Origin: Pseudorhodoplanes sp.
GTDB lineage: Bacteria > Pseudomonadota > Alphaproteobacteria > Rhizobiales > Xanthobacteraceae
Length of the DNA: 64,000 nt
Direction: 5' to 3'
NCBI GenBank assembly: GCA_032027085.1
Contig: JAVSMS010000001.1
Coordinates: 2,062,332 to 2,126,331, forward strand
The position numbers and the translations under genes are program-made. The notes below the pieces were generated by a model. It did not search any database. It saw only the letters and a list, made by a program, of their open reading frames with translations, and had not been told where the DNA came from. Below are positions 43,815 through 53,178 of this stretch, piece after piece. The stretch's first letter is position 1. The number at the start of each line of letters is the position of its first letter.

Positions 43815-45082
43815 CCTGCGGCGGCCTTTCGCCACCGCCGCACCGATAGGGCCTCGCCATGCAGGTCGTGAGTGAGAGCGGCGATCCGTGTCCATGGATA
43901 AAGCTCGGCGACACGCTTTGCGCCGCGCCGGCCCATTTCCGCGCTCGCTTCGGGAGTGGCAAGCAGTCGAATGATCGCGTCAGAAAGGGCGGCTGGATTG
44001 TTTTTTTCGACGAGCACGCCGCCGCCGGTCGCTTCGATGATCTCCGGCATGCCACCTGCGCGGGTCGCCACGACCGGCGTGCCGGTTGCAAGGGCCTCTA
44101 TGAGACTCATGCCGAAGGATTCACTGAGCGATGGATTCACGAGCAGCGATGCGCCGGCGCAACGCTCAATGACGCGCTCATACGTTTCCGGACCGGTGAA
44201 ATTAACTGTGTGCCTGAGCTGTGGTGGAACCATCGTACGCAACGCGGAGCCGTACGAACCTTTGAAGGCCATTCCTCCGCGATAGAACCGAGACAGGTTC
44301 AACACGTCCGGGTCCTCGCTCAGATCAATCAGGAATTCTCGTGGGGTCTCGGCTGGCGGACCGACGATGTCGAGACGGGCCTCGGGGTGGGCGGCAATGA
44401 CCTTAGGCCAGGCTTCGAGCAGCGTGTGAATGCCCTTCTCCGGCGACACACGCCCGACGAACAACACCTTTCCTACCGTAGGCCGCGCTCCAATGCGGGC
44501 GAGCCGTTCCACCGGCGCACCGTTGGGCAGAACAGCAAAAGGTGCATCCGCGTTTGCGAACCGTTCGAGAGCGGTCGCTACGACGTGCCCCGAACAACCG
44601 ACGACAAGATCGGATGCGGCCACACCACGCGCCATGACATCACGGTCGAGCCGGGCGAGCCAGTCGCAATGCATGTGCAAGACAATTGCGGCGTTGGGCG
44701 CGGCGCGCCGAATAGCCGGTGCATAGTGCGGAAAATTCTGAAGATGAATGACGTCTGGCGCGAGACGGCGGAGTTTCCGCGTTGCCTGGATGAGGAAGTC
44801 GAGGGCGTAGAAGCTGCGCGCAAAAAGCGGAGCACGCGGGCAGACTCGGCTCCATAGCCGGGACGCCTTGCCCCACACGCGCACCGGCGCACAGGTGAGA
44901 AGCTCCATACGCGCGCCGTCGATATCGACCTGTGCAGCCTCTCCGCGCGAGCGGCGGGCGATAACAGTCACGTCGCAGACTGCGCCCAGGCGGCGCGAGA
45001 CTTCATAGGTCCAGATGCCAATAGAGCTCTGATTTGGCGGAAGGACCAGATCGAAATGCTGGCAGACGAACGCAACTTTCAT
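43811..45082 (-). CDS. Glycosyltransferase family 4
   Basis: About 423 residues. A GT-B enzyme opening with VAFVCQHFDLVLPPNQSSIG, with HLQNFPHYAPAI and HMHCDWLARLDRD in the acceptor domain, the domain link VLFVGRVSPEKGIHTLLEAW, and the donor motif LSESFGMSLIEALATGTPVV. ATG 45082 is the second in-frame Met; the first, at 45109, lies right behind the flippase stop. It ends in a 4-base overlap with the convergent small methyltransferase gene. It is the last gene of the minus-strand unit that starts at 48963. Confidence 0.86.
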   Translation of the reverse strand: MKVAFVCQHFDLVLPPNQSSIGIWTYEVSRRLGAVCDVTVIARRSRGEAAQVDIDGARMELLTCAPVRVWGKASRLWSRVCPRAPLFARSFYALDFLIQATRKLRRLAPDVIHLQNFPHYAPAIRRAAPNAAIVLHMHCDWLARLDRDVMARGVAASDLVVGCSGHVVATALERFANADAPFAVLPNGAPVERLARIGARPTVGKVLFVGRVSPEKGIHTLLEAWPKVIAAHPEARLDIVGPPAETPREFLIDLSEDPDVLNLSRFYRGGMAFKGSYGSALRTMVPPQLRHTVNFTGPETYERVIERCAGASLLVNPSLSESFGMSLIEALATGTPVVATRAGGMPEIIEATGGGVLVEKNNPAALSDAIIRLLATPEASAEMGRRGAKRVAELYPWTRIAALTHDLHGEALSVRRWRKAAAG

Positions 45083-45111
45083 GAACCTGAATCCTGGCCC
45101 GTCATTCACGT

Positions 45112-46557
45112 CTATTCACGCAGCCTCAGAAGCACATCACGGGCGTTGAGAAGGTCGGGGCGCACCAGCACGATGGCGGCAGCGATATAGACGGCAGCGC
45201 CGACGGCGATTCCGCCCGCAATTAGAATTTCCTGGGGAACGTAGGCTGGAGCACCGACAAGCCATGCGGTCACGGCCGCAAACATGGTTGCAGCCGCGAT
45301 CGCAAGTCGCGGGAATATCGCGAGCGGCTTCAATATGTCGATTTGCGCGATGCGCTGGACGAAAAAGAGAAAAACCGGCAGCAGCACAAGATTGCAGGCG
45401 ACGAGCGCCGCGATCGCTGTCTCAAGGCTGATCTGTGCGGCGGCAGTGAGCAGGATCGCCCCGAGCGCTGTGTAAGCCATGTTTAGCTTCAGGATCAGGC
45501 CAGAATGGCCGAGCGCAAGGATGGTAAACCCGCAGAGACTGTCGATCGTGCGCTGCAGGCCGAGCAACATGAGGATTTGGACGGCGACGGTGCCGCTGGC
45601 CCATTGTTGGCCGAAGATAAATGGCACCGCGACAGGCGCGATTGCGGCAAATCCTATGAATGCCGGAAAGCCGGCGATCCCGGCGATGCGCACGGTCGTG
45701 TTGAAGTAACGATCGATTTTTTCCGGCTCATCTTGAAGACGCGCCAGCGCCGGCATCGTCACTGCCATGAGGGGACCCAGGAACACCTCCACGAGGAGCT
45801 CCAGCGGCTTGCGGGCGAGCGTGTAAATGCCAACCGCATATGGTCCGAGGAATGTGCCCAGTATAACTTTCGGCATCTCGTCATTCACGAAATTCCACAG
45901 CGACTGGCCGACGATCGGGCCTGCAAAGCCAAACAGGTCACGACAGCGCGCATAGGAATATCGCAGGCGCGGTCGCCATGAACTGCCGAAGAGAATGACA
46001 GTGGTTTCCACCGTCGCCTTTGCGAGCTGCATCCAGACGAGGCTCCACATGCCGAAACCGGCGATTGCCATGACAATGCCAAGCGTCCCGCCTACAGCCG
46101 TGCCGAGCAGCGTGCGCGCGGCAAACAGACGGAAATGGAGCTGACGTTTGAGTACCGCCGTCGGCACTGCCGCAAGCGCCTGAATTGCCACAATAACGCT
46201 CGTCCAGCGGACGAGATCTTCGAGAAGTGGTTGGCCGAACGCGGCGGCGATTACACCGGAAAATATCCAAATCAGCGCGCTGAGCAGCACGCCGGTCACG
46301 GACAGGAGCCAGAAGGCGGAATCGAGATGAAGGGGCTCGATCTCCGCCCGTTGAATGAGTGCTTCAGGTATTCCTTTTGTTACCGGGACCGCGAGGATGA
46401 TTGGGGCCACCATTGCAAGCGCAGTGAGACCAAACGCTTCGGGGCCGAGATGGCGGGCAAGTATGACAAAGACGGCAAACATCGCCGCCTGCCGACCCCA
46501 CGTCTCGACCGCCGTCCAGGCTGCGCCGCTGATGATTTTCCGGCCGATCGACGTCAT
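45112..46557 (-). CDS. Oligosaccharide flippase (Wzx-like)
   Basis: A 481-residue integral membrane protein with about 12-14 hydrophobic helices in the MOP/polysaccharide synthase family style. The opening GRKIISGAAWTAVETWGRQAAMFAVFVILAR is typical, as are the basic loops between helices (ETTVILFGSSWRPRLRYSYAR). It should flip the undecaprenyl-linked repeat unit to the periplasm for polymerisation by the Wzy-like protein at 49010-50410. It starts inside the 3' end of the hydrolase gene upstream (4-base overlap). Confidence 0.88.
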   Translation of the reverse strand: MTSIGRKIISGAAWTAVETWGRQAAMFAVFVILARHLGPEAFGLTALAMVAPIILAVPVTKGIPEALIQRAEIEPLHLDSAFWLLSVTGVLLSALIWIFSGVIAAAFGQPLLEDLVRWTSVIVAIQALAAVPTAVLKRQLHFRLFAARTLLGTAVGGTLGIVMAIAGFGMWSLVWMQLAKATVETTVILFGSSWRPRLRYSYARCRDLFGFAGPIVGQSLWNFVNDEMPKVILGTFLGPYAVGIYTLARKPLELLVEVFLGPLMAVTMPALARLQDEPEKIDRYFNTTVRIAGIAGFPAFIGFAAIAPVAVPFIFGQQWASGTVAVQILMLLGLQRTIDSLCGFTILALGHSGLILKLNMAYTALGAILLTAAAQISLETAIAALVACNLVLLPVFLFFVQRIAQIDILKPLAIFPRLAIAAATMFAAVTAWLVGAPAYVPQEILIAGGIAVGAAVYIAAAIVLVRPDLLNARDVLLRLRE

Positions 46558-48197
46558 TGCGTATCTCTTTGACGCTGGTCGGGAAAAAGGATTGCGTGGT
46601 TGAACCGAAACTCGTTCGAGTGCAGAAATTCTTGCTGTAGATTGTTGCGGCTCAACAGGCTGCGATCGAGTTGAGAGACATAATTCGCAAACCCGCTACC
46701 ATCCGGTTCCCGTCCGAGCAGCAGTCGATAGAGCCGGGTTACGTATTCGGAGTTGGTCAGCGCGGCCGGCAGATAATTTCCGCTGACCTCGTCGGAGCTC
46801 AGCATTTCCACGAGCATTTGCGGAACAGCCAGAGTTTTCTTCAGTGCCGTCACGTAACGCCATTGCTCGGCGGGGCTTGGCATGCGGCGCATGATGAGAC
46901 AGTAGCCATAGGCCACCTGATTTTCGTGACTGAAGGCAGAACGGTTGAACGAGGCTAGATCGCAGTCGGCAGGCGCTCTTGCTGCGGGCGAGGGATGCGG
47001 GGTGAGTGTTTGTGCTTTGGGGGAAGCAGTTGTTCCGGATGTCGCCGAGGGTTCATCTCGTGCAAAGCCGCTTGCGATAAAATCCTTGACGGCGTGGTAG
47101 GCTGATTTGGGCGGGCCCGGTGTCCAGGCGCCTTTGCCATCTTTGATCAGACGAACCAAGCCCATGACGGCTTCGAAACTCGGAGCCCAGTAGGGCTCAT
47201 CCATCAGTTCGTAGATGTGGGCGGCCTCCACGTTGTAAGCGTATTGATGTCGGCGCAAATGCTCCATCATCTGCACCAATCCGGCGGCTTGTTGCTGTTC
47301 GCCCTGCTCGCTACCTCCTGCATTGTTAAATTCAGTCACCCAGATCGGCCGGTTAAGCGTGACGAGGAATTTGAATGCTTCCTCAGGATCGCCTTCGTAA
47401 TGGTGCCAGACGGTGATGTCCCACCTGATGCCGTCCTGCAGCATGCGTAGAAAAGCACCAGTATGTCCCCAACCGGCAGTTCCGATGGCCTTTCTGATCG
47501 TTGGATCCACGGCGCTTGTGCCGTCGGAGAGACCTTTCAGGACGGCGCTGACCTTCGACCAGCGCGGGCTGTAGTAATGCAGAACGCCGGTGCCGCCAGC
47601 AGGACCCCAGGAGCAATTATATTGGACGCCGTCATCCTGCATTTCGCAGGGCTTTATAATGGCGTAATTTTCCAACTCATTCCCAAGCTCCCAGACGCGG
47701 ATGTCGTTTTTGAAACGCGACACGAGAGTGACAGCGAAATTGTAAGACTTTGCGTAGAGGTTCGCGGAGGTCTCATTGGCGAGGTCAAGCCCCGGAGTGA
47801 TCACAGGCAAGATCTCGATGCCGCGAGACTTGGCTGCCTTGACGAGCCTGGCCAGTTCGGGCGCAGAACGCATGTCGGAAATATTGACCCGGTAGGAGCC
47901 TGTTCCAAGGTCTTTCACGTAATCCAGCTGACGCTCGAATGAGACACCGGGATAGCCGTTGAACGGATGCCCGTTCACGCCCCAAAGCAGGTCCGCCCGT
48001 ATTGTCGTGGTGCCCATTACGGCTACGGAGATAGACAGCAGTCCAACGACAAAGGCGCGGTTGAAAATAGATAGGTTCCAAATATGCTCCCGCGCGATAT
48101 GGGGTGGCCTGGATTCAGGTTCCACCGACGCCTGCTGCAGCCACCGGGAGGTCGGCAGTAATCCAGTCGTGGGGCTCTGGTGTTCCACGTATTTCAT
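46554..48197 (-). CDS. Clan GH-A glycoside hydrolase-like protein with C-terminal DUF4214
   Basis: A 547-residue secreted or anchored protein. A hydrophobic segment at about residues 46-66 ends at TIRA, consistent with a signal or membrane anchor. The following TIM-barrel domain has LGNE with candidate acid/base E174 and VTEF with candidate nucleophile E289, the clan GH-A pattern of retaining hydrolases (GH39/GH5-like). A proline/alanine-rich linker at about 405-435 leads to a DUF4214 domain with YRLLLGREPDGSGFANYV. It probably trims or cleaves the polysaccharide during export. I chose ATG 48197, which clears the upstream gene; the frame runs to 48302. Confidence 0.8.
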   Translation of the reverse strand: MKYVEHQSPTTGLLPTSRWLQQASVEPESRPPHIAREHIWNLSIFNRAFVVGLLSISVAVMGTTTIRADLLWGVNGHPFNGYPGVSFERQLDYVKDLGTGSYRVNISDMRSAPELARLVKAAKSRGIEILPVITPGLDLANETSANLYAKSYNFAVTLVSRFKNDIRVWELGNELENYAIIKPCEMQDDGVQYNCSWGPAGGTGVLHYYSPRWSKVSAVLKGLSDGTSAVDPTIRKAIGTAGWGHTGAFLRMLQDGIRWDITVWHHYEGDPEEAFKFLVTLNRPIWVTEFNNAGGSEQGEQQQAAGLVQMMEHLRRHQYAYNVEAAHIYELMDEPYWAPSFEAVMGLVRLIKDGKGAWTPGPPKSAYHAVKDFIASGFARDEPSATSGTTASPKAQTLTPHPSPAARAPADCDLASFNRSAFSHENQVAYGYCLIMRRMPSPAEQWRYVTALKKTLAVPQMLVEMLSSDEVSGNYLPAALTNSEYVTRLYRLLLGREPDGSGFANYVSQLDRSLLSRNNLQQEFLHSNEFRFNHAILFPDQRQRDTQ

Positions 48198-48204
48198 CGC
48201 GGAT

Positions 48205-48963
48205 TCACCTGGATCGGCCTTTGCGAGCAAATAAGAAAACGCCGAAATATTCGGCGTCTGGGTCGCATCGAATGATGCGAATCTCGGCTGATCTGGACGC
48301 ATAAAGGCCAGCCACCACCGCGTTCAGATCATAGCAATACATGTGCATCGGTGGATCGGCGTGTCCGTTCCGAAGCAGATTGGTTGCCTGGACCAGTGTT
48401 GGAAACCATGTCTTGAGTCCTTCTTTCACTTTTGAAAAGAACGGCCTCATGGGAATAATCGGAAATTGAATGCATAGAACTCCGCCTGGAAGCAGCAATT
48501 CCCACATCCGGGTAACGAGCGCAAAACCGTGACGCGGATCTATATGCTGCAGTACGTGCATGCTATGCACGAGGTCCGCCGAGGGCGCGAGCGTATCGAG
48601 CGCACTTGCGAAACGCACATTGTCGAGGCGTCTTTCTTCCGCGGCTCTGCGCGCTTCTGCGATCATTCCATCGGAAATGTCGACGCCGATTGCGCTGCGG
48701 TAATGACTCGCAAATGCCACTAGGCAACGCCCGACCCCACAACCGAAGTCCACCACCGTTCCGGTTTCATGATTGGGAGCAAATAGATCGAGTTGCTGAA
48801 CCACTCGTGCAACGTCTTGCTCGCCGGTTGCATAGAACTCCGCGTAACGCTCGGCGTTCATTTCACCGCAGCGGTAGCGGGGATTGGAAAGCACCCCAAA
48901 GAATGGATCAATAGATCCGAAATTCCGCCAGACTCTGTCCGTGTTAGCCGACATTATAATCAC
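48205..48963 (-). CDS. Class I SAM-dependent methyltransferase
   Basis: A 252-residue methyltransferase with motif I VVDFGCGVGRCLVAFA at about 69-84, VDISDGMIAEAR, and the ADLVHSMHVLQHI block. The N terminus (DRVWRNFGSIDPFFGVL) is typical of methyltransferases in glycan clusters. It lies 7 bases upstream of the hydrolase gene and 46 bases from the polymerase gene end. The substrate is unknown. Confidence 0.82.
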   Translation of the reverse strand: MIIMSANTDRVWRNFGSIDPFFGVLSNPRYRCGEMNAERYAEFYATGEQDVARVVQQLDLFAPNHETGTVVDFGCGVGRCLVAFASHYRSAIGVDISDGMIAEARRAAEERRLDNVRFASALDTLAPSADLVHSMHVLQHIDPRHGFALVTRMWELLLPGGVLCIQFPIIPMRPFFSKVKEGLKTWFPTLVQATNLLRNGHADPPMHMYCYDLNAVVAGLYASRSAEIRIIRCDPDAEYFGVFLFARKGRSR

Positions 48964-49009
48964 CTCAATCCATGTCGCTACCTGTCGCTGCTTCTGGTAC
49001 GTGCTCCGC

Positions 49010-50410
49010 TCAACTAGTTCCTGTTGACGTGACGTGACCGCGCGAGACTTGCTGTCGACACGCTATAACCGTTGCCAACGAGACGAAAAACAGAAGACCC
49101 GGATCTGCGCCACCGCCGGCGATCGCAGCGGCCATGAGCCACAACAAGGCAAAAGCACGCACACCGTCATGAATGGCGACTATCTCGAGATCGCTCCGGG
49201 CCGACTTCTGGCCGAGCCCTCTCATGAGATCCACGACAAGCGCAGCCATAAGGAAGGCGCCGATCGCACCGAACTGAGAAAGAACGGAGATAATCCAGCT
49301 CGAAGACCGCGAACTACCAAGGCCTATTCCCAGTCCTGCCGTATCGAAAAGCGACTGCAGACTTTTCAGATTCCAGTAGGCGCGCTCTTGTCCCGAAAGT
49401 GACGACGATTTGTTGAGTATCGTCGCCTCGAACAGCTTTATGACGGGCGCAAATACTTCTGAATTGTACAGATAGATCGCCAGTGCGATCGTAACGCAGA
49501 GAGACACCAGTGCGACCAATATCAGGTCCTCTCCCGAAAGGCGTCCCACCAAGATCGAACGAATGATGGAGGCGACAAGTGGTAGTGAAATGATAGTGAG
49601 TCCGACATACGCCGTGGTCGACGTGGAAAGGGCAAGAAGAACAATCAACGCAATCGACAGCGCAAATGCCAAAAATGATCGCGTCCTTCGCCAATAGGTA
49701 GACGTGAATGCCAGACAAGCGAGAGCGACTCCGCCGAACGCCGATGCTTCAGAATATCCGCCGGCGATACGAAAGAAGCCGGCCTCTTCAACATTGGTAG
49801 CCAGCGCATAACTTGCGCTGCGGACAGGCATGAGAACGTCGCCCGCTCCAATGAGCTTTCCCGTTAAGTCAACAAAGCCCAACGCGACATGCAGAACACA
49901 CAGCGTGAAGAAACCGCGCCGGATCATCTGCAACTTGTTCCGACGCGTGAGAAGAATACTGAGTGCGAGGAAAACCAGCGCCCCAAGACTGAAATAGCCA
50001 GTCTGGGTGATATTGCCCGATACGGGCGCGAGAGGCAATTCGAAGACTTCACCGCTAACCCGGGAGGGGACAAAGGCGGTGGTTTGGCCGGCGAAAAGCC
50101 GAGGAAGAATAATTGCTCCGAGGGTCGTGTAGAGGATAAGACTGCCTATGATCCATGGAGCCCCTGATCTCGTTAAGGCGACACCAAGATCGTGTAAGGC
50201 ATGTCGACGAAGCGGAATTGACACCAGCAAAAGAGCTGCAAAGACTGTAAAGATCAGTGGAGACGCGCCTCCCAGCGATTCGATTGTCGCAATCGCTGTA
50301 GATCCAAATGCGAAGGAAGCGATCAGTGCGACAATGACCGTTGCTCGCTGGTAATAGCCAACGATTAAAAGCCCGGCGCAAACAAGAGCTCCGACGACGA
50401 AAATCTGCAT
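49010..50410 (-). CDS. O-antigen/exopolysaccharide polymerase-like membrane protein (Wzy-like)
   Basis: A 466-residue protein with about 11-12 membrane helices and a large periplasmic loop (around residues 330-355, containing SSSLSGQERAYWNLKSL) as in O-antigen ligase/polymerase family proteins. It is the only polymerase candidate in the locus and would join flipped repeat units. Sequence conservation in this family is poor, so the call rests on topology, the loop motif and location between the flippase and the initiating transferase. Confidence 0.78.
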   Translation of the reverse strand: MQIFVVGALVCAGLLIVGYYQRATVIVALIASFAFGSTAIATIESLGGASPLIFTVFAALLLVSIPLRRHALHDLGVALTRSGAPWIIGSLILYTTLGAIILPRLFAGQTTAFVPSRVSGEVFELPLAPVSGNITQTGYFSLGALVFLALSILLTRRNKLQMIRRGFFTLCVLHVALGFVDLTGKLIGAGDVLMPVRSASYALATNVEEAGFFRIAGGYSEASAFGGVALACLAFTSTYWRRTRSFLAFALSIALIVLLALSTSTTAYVGLTIISLPLVASIIRSILVGRLSGEDLILVALVSLCVTIALAIYLYNSEVFAPVIKLFEATILNKSSSLSGQERAYWNLKSLQSLFDTAGLGIGLGSSRSSSWIISVLSQFGAIGAFLMAALVVDLMRGLGQKSARSDLEIVAIHDGVRAFALLWLMAAAIAGGGADPGLLFFVSLATVIACRQQVSRGHVTSTGTS

Positions 50411-50577
50411 GGCTTAGGGCTCGTCGGCTCTTCCGGCCGGCATTCGCCGAAAACTTGACCTCACAGCGGCGGCAGTCATGCTCCAATGCGATCCTTTTCA
50501 TGTGACGAGCGTGTCCACACTCTTTATCGGGTCAGCCGACTCTGCTTTCATGGCGCCGTTTCAATGGAGATATCATT

Positions 50578-50832
50578 GTGCTCTGGGCACTGCTTGCAGT
50601 CAGTGTAGCGGGATTACTTCTTGGATTCTGGTTCCGCGCGCCAGCTCTTGCATCCGCTGCGGCAATAGTCGCAATGATGAACATCGCCGTCGCCCTTGCT
50701 GGAGATTGGCCCTTACAAAGGGCAGCTATGTCGGTATTAATATTGCTGGTAGGGCTGAGCTGTGCATACCTGCTCGGGCTTCTTGGCTCTTTCACGTGGT
50801 CAAAGCTGAAGAAGAAGTTCGGCGATGGCTGA
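50578..50832 (+). CDS. Small membrane protein, 84 aa
   Basis: A possible small gene starting at GTG 50578 with GGAG at 50566-50569. The product has three hydrophobic stretches (about 2-20, 24-42 and 50-72) and a basic C-terminal tail KLKKKFGDG. It lies alone on the plus strand between two minus-strand polysaccharide genes. No family is recognised. The good ribosome site and membrane-protein pattern support it; its shortness and isolation count against it. Confidence 0.55.
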   Translation: MLWALLAVSVAGLLLGFWFRAPALASAAAIVAMMNIAVALAGDWPLQRAAMSVLILLVGLSCAYLLGLLGSFTWSKLKKKFGDG

Positions 50833-50922
50833 CTAGATCCCAATTCTGAAGTAACTCGATTGAACGGACGCGACGTATTGCAAACTTGTGCGCAAGCAGA
50901 AATCCGGGCGCGCCGTTGGTCG

Positions 50923-51768
50923 CTAGGCGGTTTCATCGAAGTTTGTCAGGACAAAAACTGTCTTGGCGAGAATGATGATATCTCCCCAAATGGACCAATT
51001 TCTTATGTAAGCGCAGTCGAGGGCAACACGCCGCGCATAGTTGACATTGCTTCTGCCGCTCACCTGCCAGATGCCTGTCAAGCCTGGCCTTGCCTTGAAA
51101 TAATCTTCGGAACTGGCGCCGTATTCTTGCAATTCTTCCAAGACAATCGGTCGTGGCCCAACGCAGCTCATTTCGCCGCGCAAGACGTTGATTAGCTGAG
51201 GCAGTTCGTCAAGGCTCGATTTCCGCAGCAAATGGCCCAGGACAGTAACGCGCGGATCACTTCTTAGCTTCCTGGTTCGATGCCATTCTTCCGCAGCCTT
51301 TGGGTCGTTTGCGAGATGCAGACGCAACGCTTCTTCTGCATTACGGACCATGGTGCGGAATTTATAACACTTGAACAGCTTCCCGTTATAGCCAACGCGG
51401 GGGTGGGCAAATATCGTCGGTCCGCCCATCGTCAACTTGATCAGTCCAGTGATGATTACCAACAAGGGCAGAAGCAATGTGATCGCGCAGAGAGCGATCG
51501 CGATATCCATGGCTCTCTTTGGCGCGCCTCCGAGAGGCACTGAGGGCGGCGCGCGGCGAAAATTGGCGGATACCGTGCCTTGCTGATCGGCCGAATAATT
51601 TGATGCAGCTGCAAATGGTTTCATTTCGTAGACTGCGAAACGGAGTGGCTCCTCTTGCTTTGCTCTTAGATAAACGTCGTTCGCACTTGCGTGGCTGAGT
51701 GGAGAAGCCTCGCTCACTTGGCTTGATCCGGTAGCTGGTTTCGAAACGTGAAGCCTCATGGCTAACAC
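50923..51768 (-). CDS. Undecaprenyl-phosphate sugar phosphotransferase (ExoY-like initiating enzyme)
   Basis: A 281-residue bacterial sugar transferase. One hydrophobic helix (about residues 90-115, following RAMDIAIALCAITLLLPLLV) precedes the catalytic domain with GPTIFAHPRVGYNGK, FKCYKFRTM, LRKSSLDELPQLINVL and GPRPI. The end RVALDCAYIRNWSIWGDI is also typical. The length fits ExoY rather than the longer WcaJ/WbaP type. It transfers the first sugar phosphate to undecaprenyl phosphate. Its 296-base upstream region (51769-52064) has no gene and should carry the promoter. Confidence 0.92.
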   Translation of the reverse strand: MLAMRLHVSKPATGSSQVSEASPLSHASANDVYLRAKQEEPLRFAVYEMKPFAAASNYSADQQGTVSANFRRAPPSVPLGGAPKRAMDIAIALCAITLLLPLLVIITGLIKLTMGGPTIFAHPRVGYNGKLFKCYKFRTMVRNAEEALRLHLANDPKAAEEWHRTRKLRSDPRVTVLGHLLRKSSLDELPQLINVLRGEMSCVGPRPIVLEELQEYGASSEDYFKARPGLTGIWQVSGRSNVNYARRVALDCAYIRNWSIWGDIIILAKTVFVLTNFDETA

Positions 51769-52064
51769 CTGCAGCCAAATTTACGTCAGTATTTTCTCTA
51801 GCGGCAGGAGTAGCAAGGCGTGCAAAGGGAGTAGTGCCATTCAAGCGGGCAACGCCCCTTAATGCTTACGCACGTAAATTGCTTGAGTTGGAGCTCATAC
51901 TTCCTGCTTGCAGGAGGAGCTTTGCGCGGAGCAACTTTGTTAGTCAGAAATGCTTCTTTAACGAGGCGCCGCTGGTGCCGCTTGGCAGATAGTCAGCGTC
52001 CGCGCTATCAGTCGAGCTTTATAAGCAGCGATCCGACCTGATGAATGGGACCATCGATTCTGAG

Positions 52065-52868
52065 TCATCTACTGGTGGGGCGCAGCATATCATTGGTCAT
52101 ATAGGCAACTTCGGTTCTGTTCTTGGCCTTGAGCTTCTTCATGATGTTTCTGATGTGTACCTTGACGGTGCTTTCCCTCAGGTTGAGTTCGTACGCAATA
52201 ATCTTGTTTGATTTTCCTCGTCGTAGTGCCTCAACCACTGCGGTCTGCCTCGCGGTGAAAGGACCATTGTCCACGTGCGCTGATGACGTAATGTGTTTTG
52301 TGGACGGTCGCATCGCTACAAGGCTGCTTGCAGGCGCAAAAACGCCCCCTGCTTTGACGAGACGCATCGCTTCGACGGCAATCTCAAGAGGAACGCTCGT
52401 CGGAATGTATCCGCGCGCTCCGTTATTCAGCGCTCTGATAATTTCATCGGGCTCCTCGACATCAGAAAGGATAATTGTCGGCAGTGGATTATGCGATTGC
52501 GCAAGCAAGGAAAGATCACGACGCATCTCCGCCTCGTCTGGCTTTCCTGCGACACACAACACGACAAACGAGGCCAAAATGCTATCGGAAACGGCCAGCC
52601 AGCTGTCGACGCTTGGAAAGGAATTTACGTTATGTCCCGATATCAGCTTTAAGCTGCGCGTCAGACATTCGCGGACAAAGGCCCTCTTTTCAATAACGAC
52701 AATGACAGGGGCCAGGGGCTCATCTGTCGCGACATCTATTTCGGACCGTGACCCTAAGTCCCTTAGCCCAGAATTAAAACCTAGTGAATCTTGGTCGAGC
52801 GGTTTGATGGAGGAATGCATCCAGGAAATGTTGAAAACACCGGTGTCTTCGTTTCTGAGATTGCGCAT
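52065..52868 (-). CDS. LuxR/NarL-family regulator with degenerate receiver domain
   Basis: A 267-residue protein. Residues about 55-170 have the shape of a receiver domain, and 205-260 form a clear LuxR-type helix-turn-helix (FTARQTAVVEALRRGKSNKIIAYELNL, then STVKVHIRNIMKKL). The receiver lacks the usual signature: the acidic pair is reduced to one Glu, the expected phospho-Asp after strand 3 is replaced within FVVLCV (C105), and the conserved Lys is replaced in YIPTS. It is therefore unlikely to be phosphorylated. It may control the adjacent polysaccharide genes. Confidence 0.85.
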   Translation of the reverse strand: MRNLRNEDTGVFNISWMHSSIKPLDQDSLGFNSGLRDLGSRSEIDVATDEPLAPVIVVIEKRAFVRECLTRSLKLISGHNVNSFPSVDSWLAVSDSILASFVVLCVAGKPDEAEMRRDLSLLAQSHNPLPTIILSDVEEPDEIIRALNNGARGYIPTSVPLEIAVEAMRLVKAGGVFAPASSLVAMRPSTKHITSSAHVDNGPFTARQTAVVEALRRGKSNKIIAYELNLRESTVKVHIRNIMKKLKAKNRTEVAYMTNDMLRPTSR

Positions 52869-53115
52869 GACGCCCTCACAAATTGAAATTTTGCTGTCCC
52901 GGCCGCAATTTGTCTCCTACATGTTTGAAAGGTTACTGCCTTCTTAACGCCATGTTTACTATATCTTTTGGCCACCAGGTTACCGCTTTCGGGTCGTGGC
53001 AGGGTGCCGACCTGGACAAAAGAGCAGGAGAACCGAAGTCGAATAGCTCTTTTGATGCGGTAGAGAGCTAACTTATGGCGACGACAAACTACCTATTGCG
53101 GACTTATGGCCCTCT

Positions 53116-53174
53116 TGAGTTGTTTGTTTATGGACCAATGAGTTGTTTGGGAATGAGTTATTTGTTTACGGATC
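53116..53174 (+). repeat. Imperfect direct repeats, 21 bp units
   Basis: Unit A at 53116-53136 and unit C at 53154-53174 share 17 of 21 positions (TGAGTT, TTTGTTTA and GGA in common), 38 bases apart start to start. A shorter copy of the first 11 bases lies between them at 53139-53149. The repeats sit just before the small gene at 53179 and could be regulator sites or leftovers of tandem duplication. Confidence 0.5.
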
Positions 53175-53178
53175 AAGC

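Noticed and set aside
53116-53174. CRISPR array
   Set aside because: Only two full imperfect units with a short partial one between them, no regular spacers and no cas genes.
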